Notes: generated by a model not told the origin, from the sequence alone. A DNA stretch of 64,000 nucleotides from CAYOWQ01 sp964407695 (GCA_964407695.1 CAYOWQ010000001.1:124001-188000); one strand, 5' to 3'. Numbered from the stretch's first letter, positions 8,700-19,079 are shown. Numbers and translations: made by a program.

Positions 8700-9899
8700 T
8701 CAAACCTCATGCACCACCAGCCCATCCCGCAGCTTCGGCTCAAACCACGTCGACTTCGGCGGCATGATCAGCTCCGCATCCGCCACCGCCAGCAGCTGCT
8801 CCATCGTCGTGGCGTGCATCGAAATCCCCACCGCGGCCGCACCCCCATCCACCCGCGCTGCAATCCCTTCCGGCCCATGCACCCCGCCCAGAAACTCGAT
8901 CCGCTTGTCGCGCCGAACATCCTTGATCCCAAACATCGGCTCCAGCACCAGCCGCTGCACCACGCTCACATCCAGCGATTCAATCGGGTCCGCCGCAGCA
9001 ATCAGCGCCCGGTCCACTTCCACCCGCCGCCACACCCCGTCGAGATACACGCAAAACACCCCCGGCTCATCCGCCTCGCCGCTGTGCGTCTCGGTCACGC
9101 TGCCGATCTCTCGCAGCCGTCGCACGATCGCCTCCGGGCTCAACCCATTCAAGTCCTTCACCAGCCGATGATACGGCAGAATCGTCAGCTCGCTCGCCGC
9201 AAACAACCCCGCCAGAAACCACTTCGCCTCTTCGCCCATCCGCTCCCGCGCCACATTCGCCGCACTCGCCGCCCGGTGGTGCCCATCCGCGATATACGCC
9301 CGCCCAACACTCCCGAACATCTCCACCAGCTCCGCCGCCTTCCGCGCCCGCCACAGCGTGTGCGTCACCCCATCCTCTGCCACAAAGTGAAATCGCGGCC
9401 GGTCGTTCATCTCCCAATGCACCGCGTCGCTGATGGCTTCCACATCGCGATACGCCAGAAACACCGGCCCCGTCTGCGCCCCAACCTCGGCAATGTGCCG
9501 CGTGCGGTCGGCTTCCTTCTCGGCCCGTGTCAGTTCGTGCTTGCGAATCACCCCCGCCTCATACTCCGCCACGCTCGCCACCGTCATGACGCACGTCTGC
9601 CGCTTCCCGTTCCGCGCCTGGCGATAGATGAAGAGCTCCGGCTCATCGCTTCTCACCAGCGTGCCCTCATCCTGCAGCCGCTCATAGTTCGCCCGCGCCC
9701 GGGCATACACCGCATCCGAATATGGGTCCGCCTCCTCCGGCAGGTCCACCTCCGACCGCGTCACCCGCAGAAAGCTCTCCGGCTTTCCCGCCACCATCGC
9801 CCGCGCCTCCGCACCATCCATCACGTCATACGGCGGCGAACTCACCCGCGCTGCCATGTTCGGCAGCGGCGTCACGGCCAGAAAAGGTCGAATCTGCAT
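8700..9899 (-). CDS. DUF1015 family protein
   Basis: A 399-residue protein that matches the DUF1015 family along its whole length. Hallmarks are the N-terminal RPFLAVTPLPNMAARVSSPPYDV, a YRQARNGKRQTCVMTVASV segment, and the central YIADGHHRAASAANVARE motif with its conserved DGHHR. The family is widespread in bacteria and is often found beside serine-biosynthesis genes; the biochemical role is not firmly established and no such neighbour is seen here. ATG 9899 is the start. The upstream region is the long gap leading to the A1 exoprotein locus on the opposite strand. Confidence 0.85.
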   Translation of the reverse strand: MQIRPFLAVTPLPNMAARVSSPPYDVMDGAEARAMVAGKPESFLRVTRSEVDLPEEADPYSDAVYARARANYERLQDEGTLVRSDEPELFIYRQARNGKRQTCVMTVASVAEYEAGVIRKHELTRAEKEADRTRHIAEVGAQTGPVFLAYRDVEAISDAVHWEMNDRPRFHFVAEDGVTHTLWRARKAAELVEMFGSVGRAYIADGHHRAASAANVARERMGEEAKWFLAGLFAASELTILPYHRLVKDLNGLSPEAIVRRLREIGSVTETHSGEADEPGVFCVYLDGVWRRVEVDRALIAAADPIESLDVSVVQRLVLEPMFGIKDVRRDKRIEFLGGVHGPEGIAARVDGGAAAVGISMHATTMEQLLAVADAELIMPPKSTWFEPKLRDGLVVHEV

Positions 9900-10282
9900 G
9901 CCTTAATCACTAGCACAGATTCGCCGTTTCGTGGGCGTGCGTCCGCCCCCATCTGCCCCCGTCTAACCACTTCCGCCCACGTCCACCCTAGTCCGCTCGG
10001 TCCGGCATCCCTGCCGACGGACAGGGCTGCCGCGTCGGCCCTGCACCTATACCCACCGCCAACCCCCGCGTTGCGCCCCCATGTTGACTTGGTGAACAAG
10101 CCGTCTGGGTCTTGTGTGACTAGGGGTCAACCCAACCCGTCCGCCCGCCGAATCCGCAAAAATTGCAACGATTTTTCCCCTCCCGCGCAGGATATCGGAC
10201 AACCCAACGTAATTTCTCCCGAGTTGGGTTGTTTCTTCCCCCTCCTCAGCCCGTCGTGGGCGCATACTTCAAGGAGCCAGCC
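9900..10282. other. Long intergenic leader region upstream of A1
   Basis: No gene is supported in these 383 bases. The region separates the divergent DUF1015 and A1 genes and so must hold promoters for both, although I see no convincing -35/-10 pair. The right end carries a 10-bp perfect stem hairpin at 10199-10232 and a ribosome-binding site (aaggag, 10271-10276) for the A1 ATG at 10283. Confidence 0.6.
10199..10232 (+). promoter_or_regulatory. Leader hairpin upstream of A1
   Basis: A 10-bp perfect inverted repeat: acaacccaac at 10199-10208 pairs with gttgggttgt at 10223-10232, with a 14-base loop. It lies about 50 bases before the A1 start codon. Similar hairpins precede A2 and several B genes, so it is probably a shared leader element acting as an attenuator or stability structure rather than a simple terminator. 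Confidence 0.55.
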
Positions 10283-12071
<1,789 letters not shown>

Positions 12072-12085
12072 AAGTAAATAGGTTT

Positions 12086-12118
12086 CACCCTCCGGAGGCC
12101 GAAGGCATCCGGAGGGTG
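12086..12118 (+). promoter_or_regulatory. Leader hairpin between A1 and B1
   Basis: An 11-bp perfect stem: caccctccgga at 12086-12096 pairs with tccggagggtg at 12108-12118, with an 11-base loop. It sits 14 bases after the A1 stop and 23 bases before the B1 start, whose ribosome-binding site (aaggag) follows. It has no U-run, so read-through to B1 is likely and the hairpin may set the A1:B1 ratio. Confidence 0.6.
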
Positions 12119-12141
12119 TTGTCCGATCAAGGAGTTCTGCC

Positions 12142-12726
12142 ATGCACGTTCGACACATCGGGTATATCGCCGTTGCCTTCGTAGTATCGAGCAACGCTAC
12201 GGCCGGCATCATCTTCTCGTCCACGAGTAAGGATGAGTGGTCGTCCTACGTTAACAATAAATACACGACCATTGGCTTCGCGGACGTATTTCAGCAGATT
12301 GTTACCGAGCAGTATGCTGACCTAGGGGTCCATTTCACGGATGCCGATGACTATGGAGTCAGCAACTCAAAATTCGTCGACGGTTTCGGGATCAAAGGCC
12401 ACTTTATGTTTGGTGGTTCGATCACGGTAGGGTTCGACTCGCCGCAGATGTGGACAGCCGTAAATTTCTTAGGTCATGTAAAGCTGGAAATATTCTATGA
12501 GGATGTTCTTGTGGGCACCAAATCGGACCTACAAACCGGCATATTTAACAAATTCCAAGGCATTGTCTCCGATACCCAGTTCAACAAGCTCGTTATATCA
12601 GATTGGGCAGGTGGCCTTCCCTTCGTCGACGACCTCCATTTCGGCGGTCCAATCCCCGCGCCCGGCGCGATCGGTATCTTCGGCTTGGCGGCTATCGCCG
12701 GCTCGCGGCGGAGGGGGCCGATATGA
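12142..12726 (+). CDS. B1: small exported protein with PAPG-type C-terminal sorting tail
   Basis: A 194-residue protein with signal peptide MHVRHIGYIAVAFVVSSNATA. A single beta-rich domain follows, marked by EWSSYVNNKYTTIGF, QIVTEQYADLGVHFTD and FDSPQMWTAVNFLG. The C-terminus reads PIPAPGAIGIFGLAAIAGSR then RRGPI: a Pro-Ala-Pro-Gly motif, a hydrophobic stretch and an Arg cluster, which is the planctomycete variant of the PEP-CTERM exosortase signal. Such proteins are exported and anchored or processed at the cell surface; the domain's ligand is unknown. The stop overlaps the C1 start (ATGA). Local base composition is visibly less GC-rich than the housekeeping flanks. Confidence 0.75.
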   Translation: MHVRHIGYIAVAFVVSSNATAGIIFSSTSKDEWSSYVNNKYTTIGFADVFQQIVTEQYADLGVHFTDADDYGVSNSKFVDGFGIKGHFMFGGSITVGFDSPQMWTAVNFLGHVKLEIFYEDVLVGTKSDLQTGIFNKFQGIVSDTQFNKLVISDWAGGLPFVDDLHFGGPIPAPGAIGIFGLAAIAGSRRRGPI

Positions 12727-13097
12727 ACGTCGATGGTCTCGTTGATGGGGCAGATCTTGGCCTGCTGAACGCACGTTGGCTGATGTCGGGTACACCGGAG
12801 CATCTGCATCTCGAAAACGTCGACGGAGAAGGCGTGGTTAATGGCGGGGATCAGGGCATCCTGCTGGCCAACTGGGGCGACAGCCGCGACATCATCATGG
12901 TCTCGCTTGATTGCGAGTATTGCGGGTCTTCGAGTCTTCTGAGTGGCCCGTCACAGGCCATGTCCGTGGAAGCGGCCCTCGATTCCCTTGGCTTCGAGGA
13001 TCACGCGGCCTTCGTGGCGTGGGCTTCGGAGTCTACCGAAGCACAGATCATTTCCATGGGCTACTCAATGGCAGCGCTGGTGTTCAGCGGCCAATGA
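12723..13097 (+). pseudogene. C1: detached dockerin-tail module, likely remnant of an A-type gene
   Basis: A 124-residue open frame, MNVDGLVDGADLGLLNARW onward, that is only the C-terminal dockerin pair and helical tail of an A-type protein. Its central 270 bp are identical to A1. It starts exactly at the first dockerin repeat, has no signal peptide, and its ATG overlaps the B1 stop, so it could be translated by coupling. It is most simply a recombination remnant of an A-type gene fused behind B1. A -1 slip at the overlap would give a B1-dockerin fusion, but nothing in the sequence specifically promotes that. Confidence 0.65.
12756..13025 (+). repeat. 270-bp block identical to 11730-11999
   Basis: Second copy of the dockerin/tail block of A1, inside C1. 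After 13025 the two copies diverge by scattered substitutions (for example gct then tcg here versus gct then gcg in A1). Confidence 0.9.
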
Positions 13098-13112
13098 CAG
13101 ATATCAATGCAA

Positions 13113-13140
13113 CCCGCCGGACGAATCCTCGCCCGGCGGG
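13113..13140 (+). promoter_or_regulatory. Leader hairpin between C1 and B2
   Basis: An 8-bp perfect stem: cccgccgg at 13113-13120 with ccggcggg at 13133-13140. The sequence after it, including agttatc and caacggaga before the ATG, is nearly the same as in the leader of B5 at 24979-25031, so this hairpin-plus-leader block is itself duplicated between the loci. Confidence 0.6.
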
Positions 13141-13165
13141 AGTTATCGATCAACGGAGACTCATC

Positions 13166-13756
13166 ATGAAATCACATATTCCACTCGCCTTGTTCTCTGC
13201 GTGCGCATTGGCGGGGCCTTCCTTTGCCGGGATCATCTATTCTTCAACTGACAAGGACCAATGGTCGTCCTATATTAACGGCACATTCACAACAATTGAT
13301 TTCACTGAAACAGTTGGTCAGATTGTCAAGGAACAGTATGCGCCTCTGGGAGTTCACTTCGTAGACGGCAATGACTGGGGAATCACGAATTCAAAGTTCT
13401 TAGACAATTGCGGAATCAATGGGAACATTTCTGGCAGCGGCTCGCCGATTGTCATCGAATTCGACACGCCTCAGATGTGGGTGGCGGCGAACTTTCTGGG
13501 TTCAGTCACCATCTCGCTCTACAGTGAAGACATGTTTCTGGCAAAGAAAACGTCGGCCCCTGCTGGGATCGGGAACAAATTTGTTGGTGTTGTATCGGAT
13601 GCTTGGTTCAATAAGGTTGTTATCTCCGATCCTGATGACGGACTTCCTGTCATAGACGACTTGCATTTTGGTGGTCCTATTCCCGCGCCCGGCGTGCTGG
13701 CCGTATTCTTCGGCGCAGTGGGCCTGTGCACTGGTAGACGGAGAGGGATGCAATGA
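13166..13756 (+). CDS. B2: small exported protein with PAPG-type C-terminal sorting tail
   Basis: A 196-residue paralogue of B1. The signal peptide is MKSHIPLALFSACALAGPSFA, followed by the shared domain (DQWSSYINGTFTTIDF, QIVKEQYAPLGVHFVDGND, FDTPQMWVAANFLG) and the sorting tail PIPAPGVLAVFFGAVGLCTG plus RRRGMQ. The start at 13166 follows the leader hairpin and an acggag ribosome-binding site. Its stop overlaps the B3 start in ATGA. The 3' end of this gene and that of B3 are almost the same sequence, indicating tandem duplication. It is probably cell-surface located; the ligand is unknown. Confidence 0.75.
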   Translation: MKSHIPLALFSACALAGPSFAGIIYSSTDKDQWSSYINGTFTTIDFTETVGQIVKEQYAPLGVHFVDGNDWGITNSKFLDNCGINGNISGSGSPIVIEFDTPQMWVAANFLGSVTISLYSEDMFLAKKTSAPAGIGNKFVGVVSDAWFNKVVISDPDDGLPVIDDLHFGGPIPAPGVLAVFFGAVGLCTGRRRGMQ

Positions 13757-14343
13757 TGCGTACGGTACTGTCAGCTCTCATCGCGGCCATCGTCTGCCCC
13801 GCCATCGCCCCGGCCGGGATCATCTACTCGTCAACCAACAAGGAAGAGTGGTCATCGTTTGTCAACGGGCAATTCACGACCATTGGTTTTACTGAGGTAT
13901 TCCAAGAGATCGTGACCGAGCAGTACGCTGACCTCGGCGTGCACTTCACGGACGGTGATGACTATGGAGTGATGCAAAACAACTTTCTGGACGGATTCGG
14001 AATTAAGGGGCACTTCTTCAACGGCGGCACCATTACGGTGGAATTTGACTCACCTCAGATGTGGGTGGCGGCGAACGCTCTAGGTACGTTGAGAATCTCG
14101 CTTTACCTTCAAGACGCATTCCTTGCCAGCAAGTCCACGGTGATTCCCGGAGTTGGCAACAAGTTTTCGGGAGTCGTATCGGATGTAATGTTTGATAAGA
14201 TTATCTTTGAGGACGTACCTCAGGGTGGTTTGCCGGTCATTGACGACCTCCACTTTGGTGGTCCGATCCCCGCGCCCGGTGTGCTGGCCGTATTCTTTGG
14301 TAAGGTGGGCCTGCGCACTGGCAGACGGAGAAGAATGCAATGA
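13753..14343 (+). CDS. B3: small exported protein with PAPG-type C-terminal sorting tail
   Basis: A 196-residue paralogue. The signal peptide is MMRTVLSALIAAIVCPAIAP followed by AG. The domain shows EEWSSFVNGQFTTIGF, QEIVTEQYADLGVHFTDGDD and FDSPQMWVAANALG, and the tail is PIPAPGVLAVFFGKVGLRTG plus RRRRMQ. A Lys replaces a hydrophobic residue in the middle of the tail helix, which may weaken sorting. Bases 13813-14076 are identical to part of B5 in the other locus. The first 45 bases are the same as those of B4. The gene is coupled to B2 and B4 by four-base overlaps. Confidence 0.75.
   Translation: MMRTVLSALIAAIVCPAIAPAGIIYSSTNKEEWSSFVNGQFTTIGFTEVFQEIVTEQYADLGVHFTDGDDYGVMQNNFLDGFGIKGHFFNGGTITVEFDSPQMWVAANALGTLRISLYLQDAFLASKSTVIPGVGNKFSGVVSDVMFDKIIFEDVPQGGLPVIDDLHFGGPIPAPGVLAVFFGKVGLRTGRRRRMQ
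13813..14076 (+). repeat. 264-bp block identical to 25092-25355
   Basis: By direct reading, this stretch of B3 is the same as 25092-25355 in B5, about 11.3 kb away in the second locus. Sequences on both sides (signal peptide and C-terminal half) differ, so the identity is confined to an internal cassette. This pattern is typical of gene conversion. Confidence 0.9.
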
Positions 14344-14927
14344 TGCGTACGGTACTGTCAGCTCTCATCGCGGCCATCGTCTGCACGCCCGCATCGATGT
14401 GCCAGGCCTCGATCATCTTCAGTACCCAAGACAAGAACGAGTGGCTCATGGCAGTGAATGGGCCGGTCACCACCATCGGTTTCACCGATGTCTTTGCGAC
14501 GATTGTCAAGGAGCAATACGCTGATCTAGGCGTCCATTTTACGGATGGAAATGACCTAGGAACAAACAATGGCAACTTCTTAGACGGCTTTGGTATAAAG
14601 GGCGCAGTGTCTGGTGCCGGAAGCATTACCGTCCAATTTGACAGTCCTCAGAAGTGGATTGCAGTCAACTACCTTGGAATTGTAGCAATCGACTTGTATA
14701 TGAACGGCGATTCGGTCGGTACGAAAGGTATCGTTCAGACTGGCAGTGGAAATAAATTCTTTGGCCTCGTTTCCGATGTGCCCTTCAACAGTGTTACAAT
14801 TTATGATCCTGCGGATCACACCGTATTCATTGACGACCTCCACTTCTTCGCACCCGTGCCCGGCCCAAGCGGATTGGCCTTGTTTCTACTGGCAGCCCCC
14901 GGATTGAATAGACGTCGACGCAGGTAA
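14340..14927 (+). CDS. B4: small exported protein with degenerate C-terminal sorting tail
   Basis: A 195-residue paralogue, the last gene of locus 1. Its signal peptide (MMRTVLSALIAAIVCTPASM then CQA) shares its first 45 bases with B3. The domain carries NEWLMAVNGPVTTIGF, TIVKEQYADLGVHFTDGND and FDSPQKWIAVNYLG. The tail is PVPGPSGLALFLLAAPGLNR plus RRRR: Pro-Gly-Pro instead of Pro-Ala-Pro-Gly, but with the same hydrophobic and Arg-rich layout. The rest of the protein is more diverged from B2 and B3 than they are from each other. Confidence 0.72.
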   Translation: MMRTVLSALIAAIVCTPASMCQASIIFSTQDKNEWLMAVNGPVTTIGFTDVFATIVKEQYADLGVHFTDGNDLGTNNGNFLDGFGIKGAVSGAGSITVQFDSPQKWIAVNYLGIVAIDLYMNGDSVGTKGIVQTGSGNKFFGLVSDVPFNSVTIYDPADHTVFIDDLHFFAPVPGPSGLALFLLAAPGLNRRRRR

Positions 14928-15169
14928 AGTGACGTAGGTCATGCACTCTGCTTCAGCGCAGCGTAGGCTGTGCACCGCACACCTTGATCTACGCCGCTCA
15001 TCAGACATCGCTGACACCGACACCTCGCGTCCATCCGCCGACCTTCAGCCGCGCGCTGCAACCCGGGGAAATGTCCACATACGGGTGCAGATTCGCGAAT
15101 CAGGGGTGCGCAGCAGCCATGCACCAAGGCCCGCCCATCGCATAGGCTACTTCTTCCAACCCGCCTCCC

Positions 15170-16858
15170 GTGCAGTCGCGCTCCCTCCTCATCCTCGCGG
15201 CCATTTGCTGCCTCGCATGCCTCGCCGGCGCATTGATTCCCACCGCCCACTGGGTCGAACTCTTCAATCACCCCCTCCGCACCCAGCGCCTCGGCCACAT
15301 CGCTGAAGCCACAATTCACGGTGCAATCTGCTGGCGCATCGCCCTCGCCTTGGCCGCGGGGCTGGTGCCGCTGTTGACCTGGTTTCTCATTCGCCTCGCC
15401 CCCCGCACCACCAGAGTCATCTCCCACCGCTCCGCCCTCGCCGTCATCACTCTGCTCGGGGCCGTCATCGTCGGCATTTCCCTTCGCGCCATTCGGCTCA
15501 CCGAGAGCTTCTGGTACGACGAGATCACCACCCTCCTCGACTACGTTCAATACGGCCCCGGCCCCATCGTCGCCAACTATTTCTCGCAGGCCAATCACAT
15601 CGGCTTCAACGTGTTCGCCTGGTGCTCGATCGAACTGCTCGGCCTCGACGAAGCAGCCCTTCGCCTGCCTGCGCTCCTCGCCTCCATCCTCACCATCCTT
15701 GTGGTGACCCTCTCCATCGGCGTCACTGCCCGCACGGGTCCCGTCGATGCTCAGCAGAAGGTTCGATTGTGGCCCGTGGTCTCGGCCGCACTCCTCGCGG
15801 CCATTCTTCCCGTCCTTGTGCTCCAAGGCGCCGAGGCCCGCGGCTACAGCCTCATGATCTTCTTCAGCGCCCTCACCACCTACAGCCTGCTTCGCGCCCT
15901 TCGCGGCGAAGGCCCCGCATGGTGGGTCACTTGGTCTCTGGCTCTGGCACTCGGATCGTGGTGCCACCTGGTCACCGCCATGGTCGGCCTCGGTCATCTT
16001 GCCTGGCTGGCCGGCGAAGCCATCGTGCAGCGCTGCATTGATCGAAAGATCTGGAAGCCCTTCATCGCGGCCACGGGTCTGGCCTCGGTGCTCACGCTCA
16101 CCCTCTATTCCCCGGCCCTGCCCGACATCATCACCCATCGCCGCGAGTTCATGCGCGTCGAGGGCAACGAGCCCACCCTCTTCGGTCCCGAAGGGTTGCA
16201 CACGCTGCTGCAACTCGGCGGCGCCTGGTCGTGGTGGGCGCTGCCCGGCCTCGCCGCATTCATCATGGGCGCCATCGTCGGCCTTCGCTCGCCCGCCACC
16301 CGCCGACTGCTCGGCCTCTCGCTCTGCGGCCTGCCCGTCGCCTTCCTTCTCGTCACCGTGCTGGGCTCCTGGACCTACGCCCGATTTCTTCTCTTCGTGA
16401 TGCCCGGTGTGGTGCTGGCGATGAGCGTGGGCATCGGCGAACTCTCTCGCCGCTCGCGCCTGCTCGCCGGCGGCCTGCTCGCGTGCATCGTCGCCGCGTC
16501 ACTTGCCGACTTCCTTACCCGCCCGCCCAAGCAGCCGCTGCGCGACGCCATCGCCTATGTCGCCGCCCACCGAAACTCCGACGATGCCGTCGCCGTCGTC
16601 GGTCTGATCGACAACGTCATCGAGTACTACGCCGTCGAATACGAGTTCAACACCATCGACACCGGCCTCCTCGGCGATCGACTGTCCGCCGTGCTCGGCG
16701 AGGCCAAGCCCCGATTCGTCATCGTGCTCTATCCCCAATCGGTTTCGTCAGACCGAATCGACATGCTTCGTCGCTATGGTTTCACCGCTCCGCCCACCGT
16801 CTTCCATGGCTGGGTCGATTGGACCAACGGCGATGTGCTTGTCTACCAGCGACGCTGA
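15170..16858 (+). CDS. Polytopic membrane glycosyltransferase-like protein (GT-C fold)
   Basis: A 562-residue protein with about ten hydrophobic segments from residue 5 to about 430. The first external loop has the motif ESFWYDEITTLLDYV, matching the Glu/Trp-Tyr-Asp-Glu loop of GT-C (ArnT/PMT-like) glycosyltransferases that use polyprenyl-phosphate sugars at the outer membrane face. A later LQGAEARGYSLMIFFSALTT segment (EARGY) is also typical of this group. The C-terminal 130 residues form a soluble domain (YVAAHRNSDDAVAVVG, PRFVIVLYPQSVS). The sugar and acceptor are unknown. The start is GTG 15170. It converges on the anti-sigma gene, whose stop is 3 bases past its own. Confidence 0.65.
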   Translation: MQSRSLLILAAICCLACLAGALIPTAHWVELFNHPLRTQRLGHIAEATIHGAICWRIALALAAGLVPLLTWFLIRLAPRTTRVISHRSALAVITLLGAVIVGISLRAIRLTESFWYDEITTLLDYVQYGPGPIVANYFSQANHIGFNVFAWCSIELLGLDEAALRLPALLASILTILVVTLSIGVTARTGPVDAQQKVRLWPVVSAALLAAILPVLVLQGAEARGYSLMIFFSALTTYSLLRALRGEGPAWWVTWSLALALGSWCHLVTAMVGLGHLAWLAGEAIVQRCIDRKIWKPFIAATGLASVLTLTLYSPALPDIITHRREFMRVEGNEPTLFGPEGLHTLLQLGGAWSWWALPGLAAFIMGAIVGLRSPATRRLLGLSLCGLPVAFLLVTVLGSWTYARFLLFVMPGVVLAMSVGIGELSRRSRLLAGGLLACIVAASLADFLTRPPKQPLRDAIAYVAAHRNSDDAVAVVGLIDNVIEYYAVEYEFNTIDTGLLGDRLSAVLGEAKPRFVIVLYPQSVSSDRIDMLRRYGFTAPPTVFHGWVDWTNGDVLVYQRR

Positions 16859-16861
16859 CGC

Positions 16862-17104
16862 TCAGGTCTTTCGCATCGCGGCCAGCACCGCCTTCACCAG
16901 ATCCTCCGGCACTGACGGCAGCTTGGCATTGTCCGACCCCAGCATCGCCTCGCGGCCAAGCCGGATCGTCTCTTCATACATCCGCACGTAATCCACGCAA
17001 TGCTTGCACACCTTCAGGTGCGACTCAAAGGTCGCCCGCTGGGCGGCGGGCATGTCGCCGAACAGGTAGTCGTCAAGGAAATCGATCAGCTCCTTGCACG
17101 TCAT
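16862..17104 (-). CDS. Zinc-finger anti-sigma factor (zf-HC2)
   Basis: An 80-residue protein MTCKELIDFLDDYLFGDMPA followed by H-x3-C-x2-C: ESHLKVCKHCVDYVRMYEET. This is the zf-HC2 anti-sigma domain that binds ECF sigma factors and releases them on a signal. It has no membrane segment, so it is cytoplasmic and perhaps redox or zinc responsive. The ATG at 17104 overlaps the sigma stop by one base (TGATG); a GTG at 17107 is an alternative. The pair is a typical sigma/anti-sigma unit. Confidence 0.85.
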   Translation of the reverse strand: MTCKELIDFLDDYLFGDMPAAQRATFESHLKVCKHCVDYVRMYEETIRLGREAMLGSDNAKLPSVPEDLVKAVLAAMRKT

Positions 17105-17706
17105 CACGATTCGGCTCCGAATTCCTGTTCCAAGAGCTCACGCAGCGCCTGCCGCGCCCGGTGCAGCCGGGTCTTGACCGTTCCCGGGGTTTCTTCAAGG
17201 GCGCGGGCGGCGCTCTCGGTATCCAGTCCCTCAATGTCTCGCAGCAGAAGAACGGTCCGATAGTTGTCGGGCAGCTTGTCGATCGAGCGAAGGATGGCGT
17301 CGCGCGTCTCCTTGCGTTCAAGGAGACTTGACGTTGGTTCGGTCCATCCCGTGCCGTGAACCCGGCGATGACCGTCCTCGAGATACGTGGGCAGCAGGTC
17401 TTCGATCGAGGTCTCGGGCTTGCGCCGCCTCCGCCGCAACCGCATCAGGGCGGCGTTGATCGTGATGCGATGAAGCCATGTATAGAGGGTGGACCCTTCC
17501 TGGAAGTTTCCAATCGAGCGAAATGCCGAGATATACGCTTCTTGAACCACGTCCATGGCTTCGTCTTCAGAGCTCAGCATTCGACGGGCAACCGCCAGAA
17601 GCCGGCCGCCGTACAGGCGCATGACCTCCTCATACGCGATCGACTCGCCTTGGCGCAGGCGAGCGACCAGCGCTGATTCGTCGGTCAACGGTGCGGTCTG
17701 CTCCAT
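17104..17706 (-). CDS. ECF (sigma-70 family) RNA polymerase sigma factor
   Basis: A 200-residue ECF sigma factor. Region 2 (about residues 20-90) includes AMDVVQEAYISAFRSIGNF and the TLYTWLHRITINAALMRLRR promoter-melting helix. Region 4 (about 135-190) includes LPDNYRTVLLLRDIEGLDTE and the helix-turn-helix ESAARALEETPGTVKTRLHR. It lacks region 3. It directs polymerase to its own regulon, probably including this operon, and its activity should be held by the overlapping zf-HC2 protein. It lies 51 bases downstream of the DUF418 gene on the same strand. Confidence 0.9.
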   Translation of the reverse strand: MEQTAPLTDESALVARLRQGESIAYEEVMRLYGGRLLAVARRMLSSEDEAMDVVQEAYISAFRSIGNFQEGSTLYTWLHRITINAALMRLRRRRRKPETSIEDLLPTYLEDGHRRVHGTGWTEPTSSLLERKETRDAILRSIDKLPDNYRTVLLLRDIEGLDTESAARALEETPGTVKTRLHRARQALRELLEQEFGAES

Positions 17707-17757
17707 GGTGGTTCACCCGCCCACAATACCATTTCGATGCACCATCGGCGGCCGCCG

Positions 17758-19059
17758 TTACGGAGGAGTTTCCACTTTTTGCGCTCGCAGCAGCGGTTGG
17801 GGCTTCAGATACGTGGCGCACCGCCAGAGCCATTCCATCGGCCCCATGCGGAACGGAATCATCCACAGGTTGGCGAAGATCGTGAGTCCCAGATAAATCG
17901 CAACCGCGAGCCCAACCTGCTCTGCTCGGGAAACCTCGTTGAACCACCCAAGTCCCCACCAATACATCAGGAAGGTCGAGATCACCGTTTCAGAAAGGTA
18001 CACCGTCAGGGCCATGCGTCCGGTCCGAGCGATCATCCTGAAGATCGAGTTTCCGGGCGACGAGTTCACCGCCCACGCAAGCAGCCCAACATAGCCCAGG
18101 CAAGTGGACACACTGGTCAGCTCCCGGGCGATTCCCAGAATGGCCAGCACCAACTCATTGGGATCCGGAGAAACCTGCATGACCGCAAACGGAATCTCCA
18201 CAGCCCACCCGAGGATCAGTCCAACCAAGCCCACCCGCAATTGCAGTCCACGACGGTCCACGCCAAAGAACCCGGTCTTCACCAGGGTCGCCCCGATCAT
18301 GAACATCGACAGGAGGTGCCAGCCATAACTGAACACGGCGGTGACCACAATGACCGCCCAGATGTAGAGCCGGAAGGTGATGGCATCCGTCCACGGACCG
18401 TGAGCGTAAGCGATGGTCTCGGCGTGCCTGAAGCCGTCGCTCATGGGGTCGTAGCCGGAAGCTTCGATCGCTCCCCAACCTCGCAAGGACTCGTTGACCT
18501 CCGGTTGCGACGCCGACCCCAACGCCCCCGTGTACTGCGCCAGGTGAACCGCACTTCCGGCGAGAAACGAGACACCGAGAAACACCGCGGCCAGGATGAG
18601 CAGTGTCCGCGGCCGTAGCCTGGCGGCAAAGATCATCGCGAATCCGGCGATGCCGTAGACAAAGAGGATGTCGCCATACCAGAGAAGCGTTGCGTGTAGA
18701 AACCCGATGACGGTCAGAGCGATCAGGCGTCGGCTCGCCAGTCCGGCGAAATCGCGCCCGGCCTGCCGCGCGCGAGTGAACTGAATGGTCAGCCCCGCGC
18801 CAAAAAGCAGCGAGAACGTCGTGATGAACTTGTATTCGCAGAATGCGGCAATGAAGAATCGGGCGACTCGATCTGCAACGGGAAGAGACGCGACATCCTG
18901 ACCGCCGGCAAAGTAGGCGAAAGGCATGGCGAAGCTCTGCATGTTGGCCAGCAGGATGCCGAGGAGCGCCAGACCCCGGATCACGTCGATGGCCACGATG
19001 CGCTCGGCATCAGCCACCGCGCGAAGCTCCATCGCATGCGGAGATTCAATCATCGTCAT
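17758..19059 (-). CDS. DUF418 family integral membrane protein
   Basis: A 433-residue protein with about nine to ten membrane segments. The N-terminal AIDVIRGLALLGILLANMQS and the later TFSLLFGAGLTIQF are family marks. The C-terminal DUF418 domain contains ARTGRMALTVYLSETVISTF and a terminal MGPMEWLWRCATYL. The family is widespread and resembles acyltransferase-3/heparan-acetyltransferase-like membrane proteins, but its activity is uncertain. ATG 19059 has a good ribosome-binding site (gggaggg), preferred over the 21-residue longer frame. It follows the HAD gene by 20 bases. Confidence 0.85.
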   Translation of the reverse strand: MTMIESPHAMELRAVADAERIVAIDVIRGLALLGILLANMQSFAMPFAYFAGGQDVASLPVADRVARFFIAAFCEYKFITTFSLLFGAGLTIQFTRARQAGRDFAGLASRRLIALTVIGFLHATLLWYGDILFVYGIAGFAMIFAARLRPRTLLILAAVFLGVSFLAGSAVHLAQYTGALGSASQPEVNESLRGWGAIEASGYDPMSDGFRHAETIAYAHGPWTDAITFRLYIWAVIVVTAVFSYGWHLLSMFMIGATLVKTGFFGVDRRGLQLRVGLVGLILGWAVEIPFAVMQVSPDPNELVLAILGIARELTSVSTCLGYVGLLAWAVNSSPGNSIFRMIARTGRMALTVYLSETVISTFLMYWWGLGWFNEVSRAEQVGLAVAIYLGLTIFANLWMIPFRMGPMEWLWRCATYLKPQPLLRAQKVETPP

Positions 19060-19079
19060 GGTCCCTCCCAGTTGGCGTG

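Noticed and set aside
14939..16213. A 424-codon open frame on the minus strand
   Set aside because: It overlaps the membrane glycosyltransferase on the plus strand, has Gly/Glu/Asp-rich composition typical of an antisense shadow in high-GC DNA and shows no domain.
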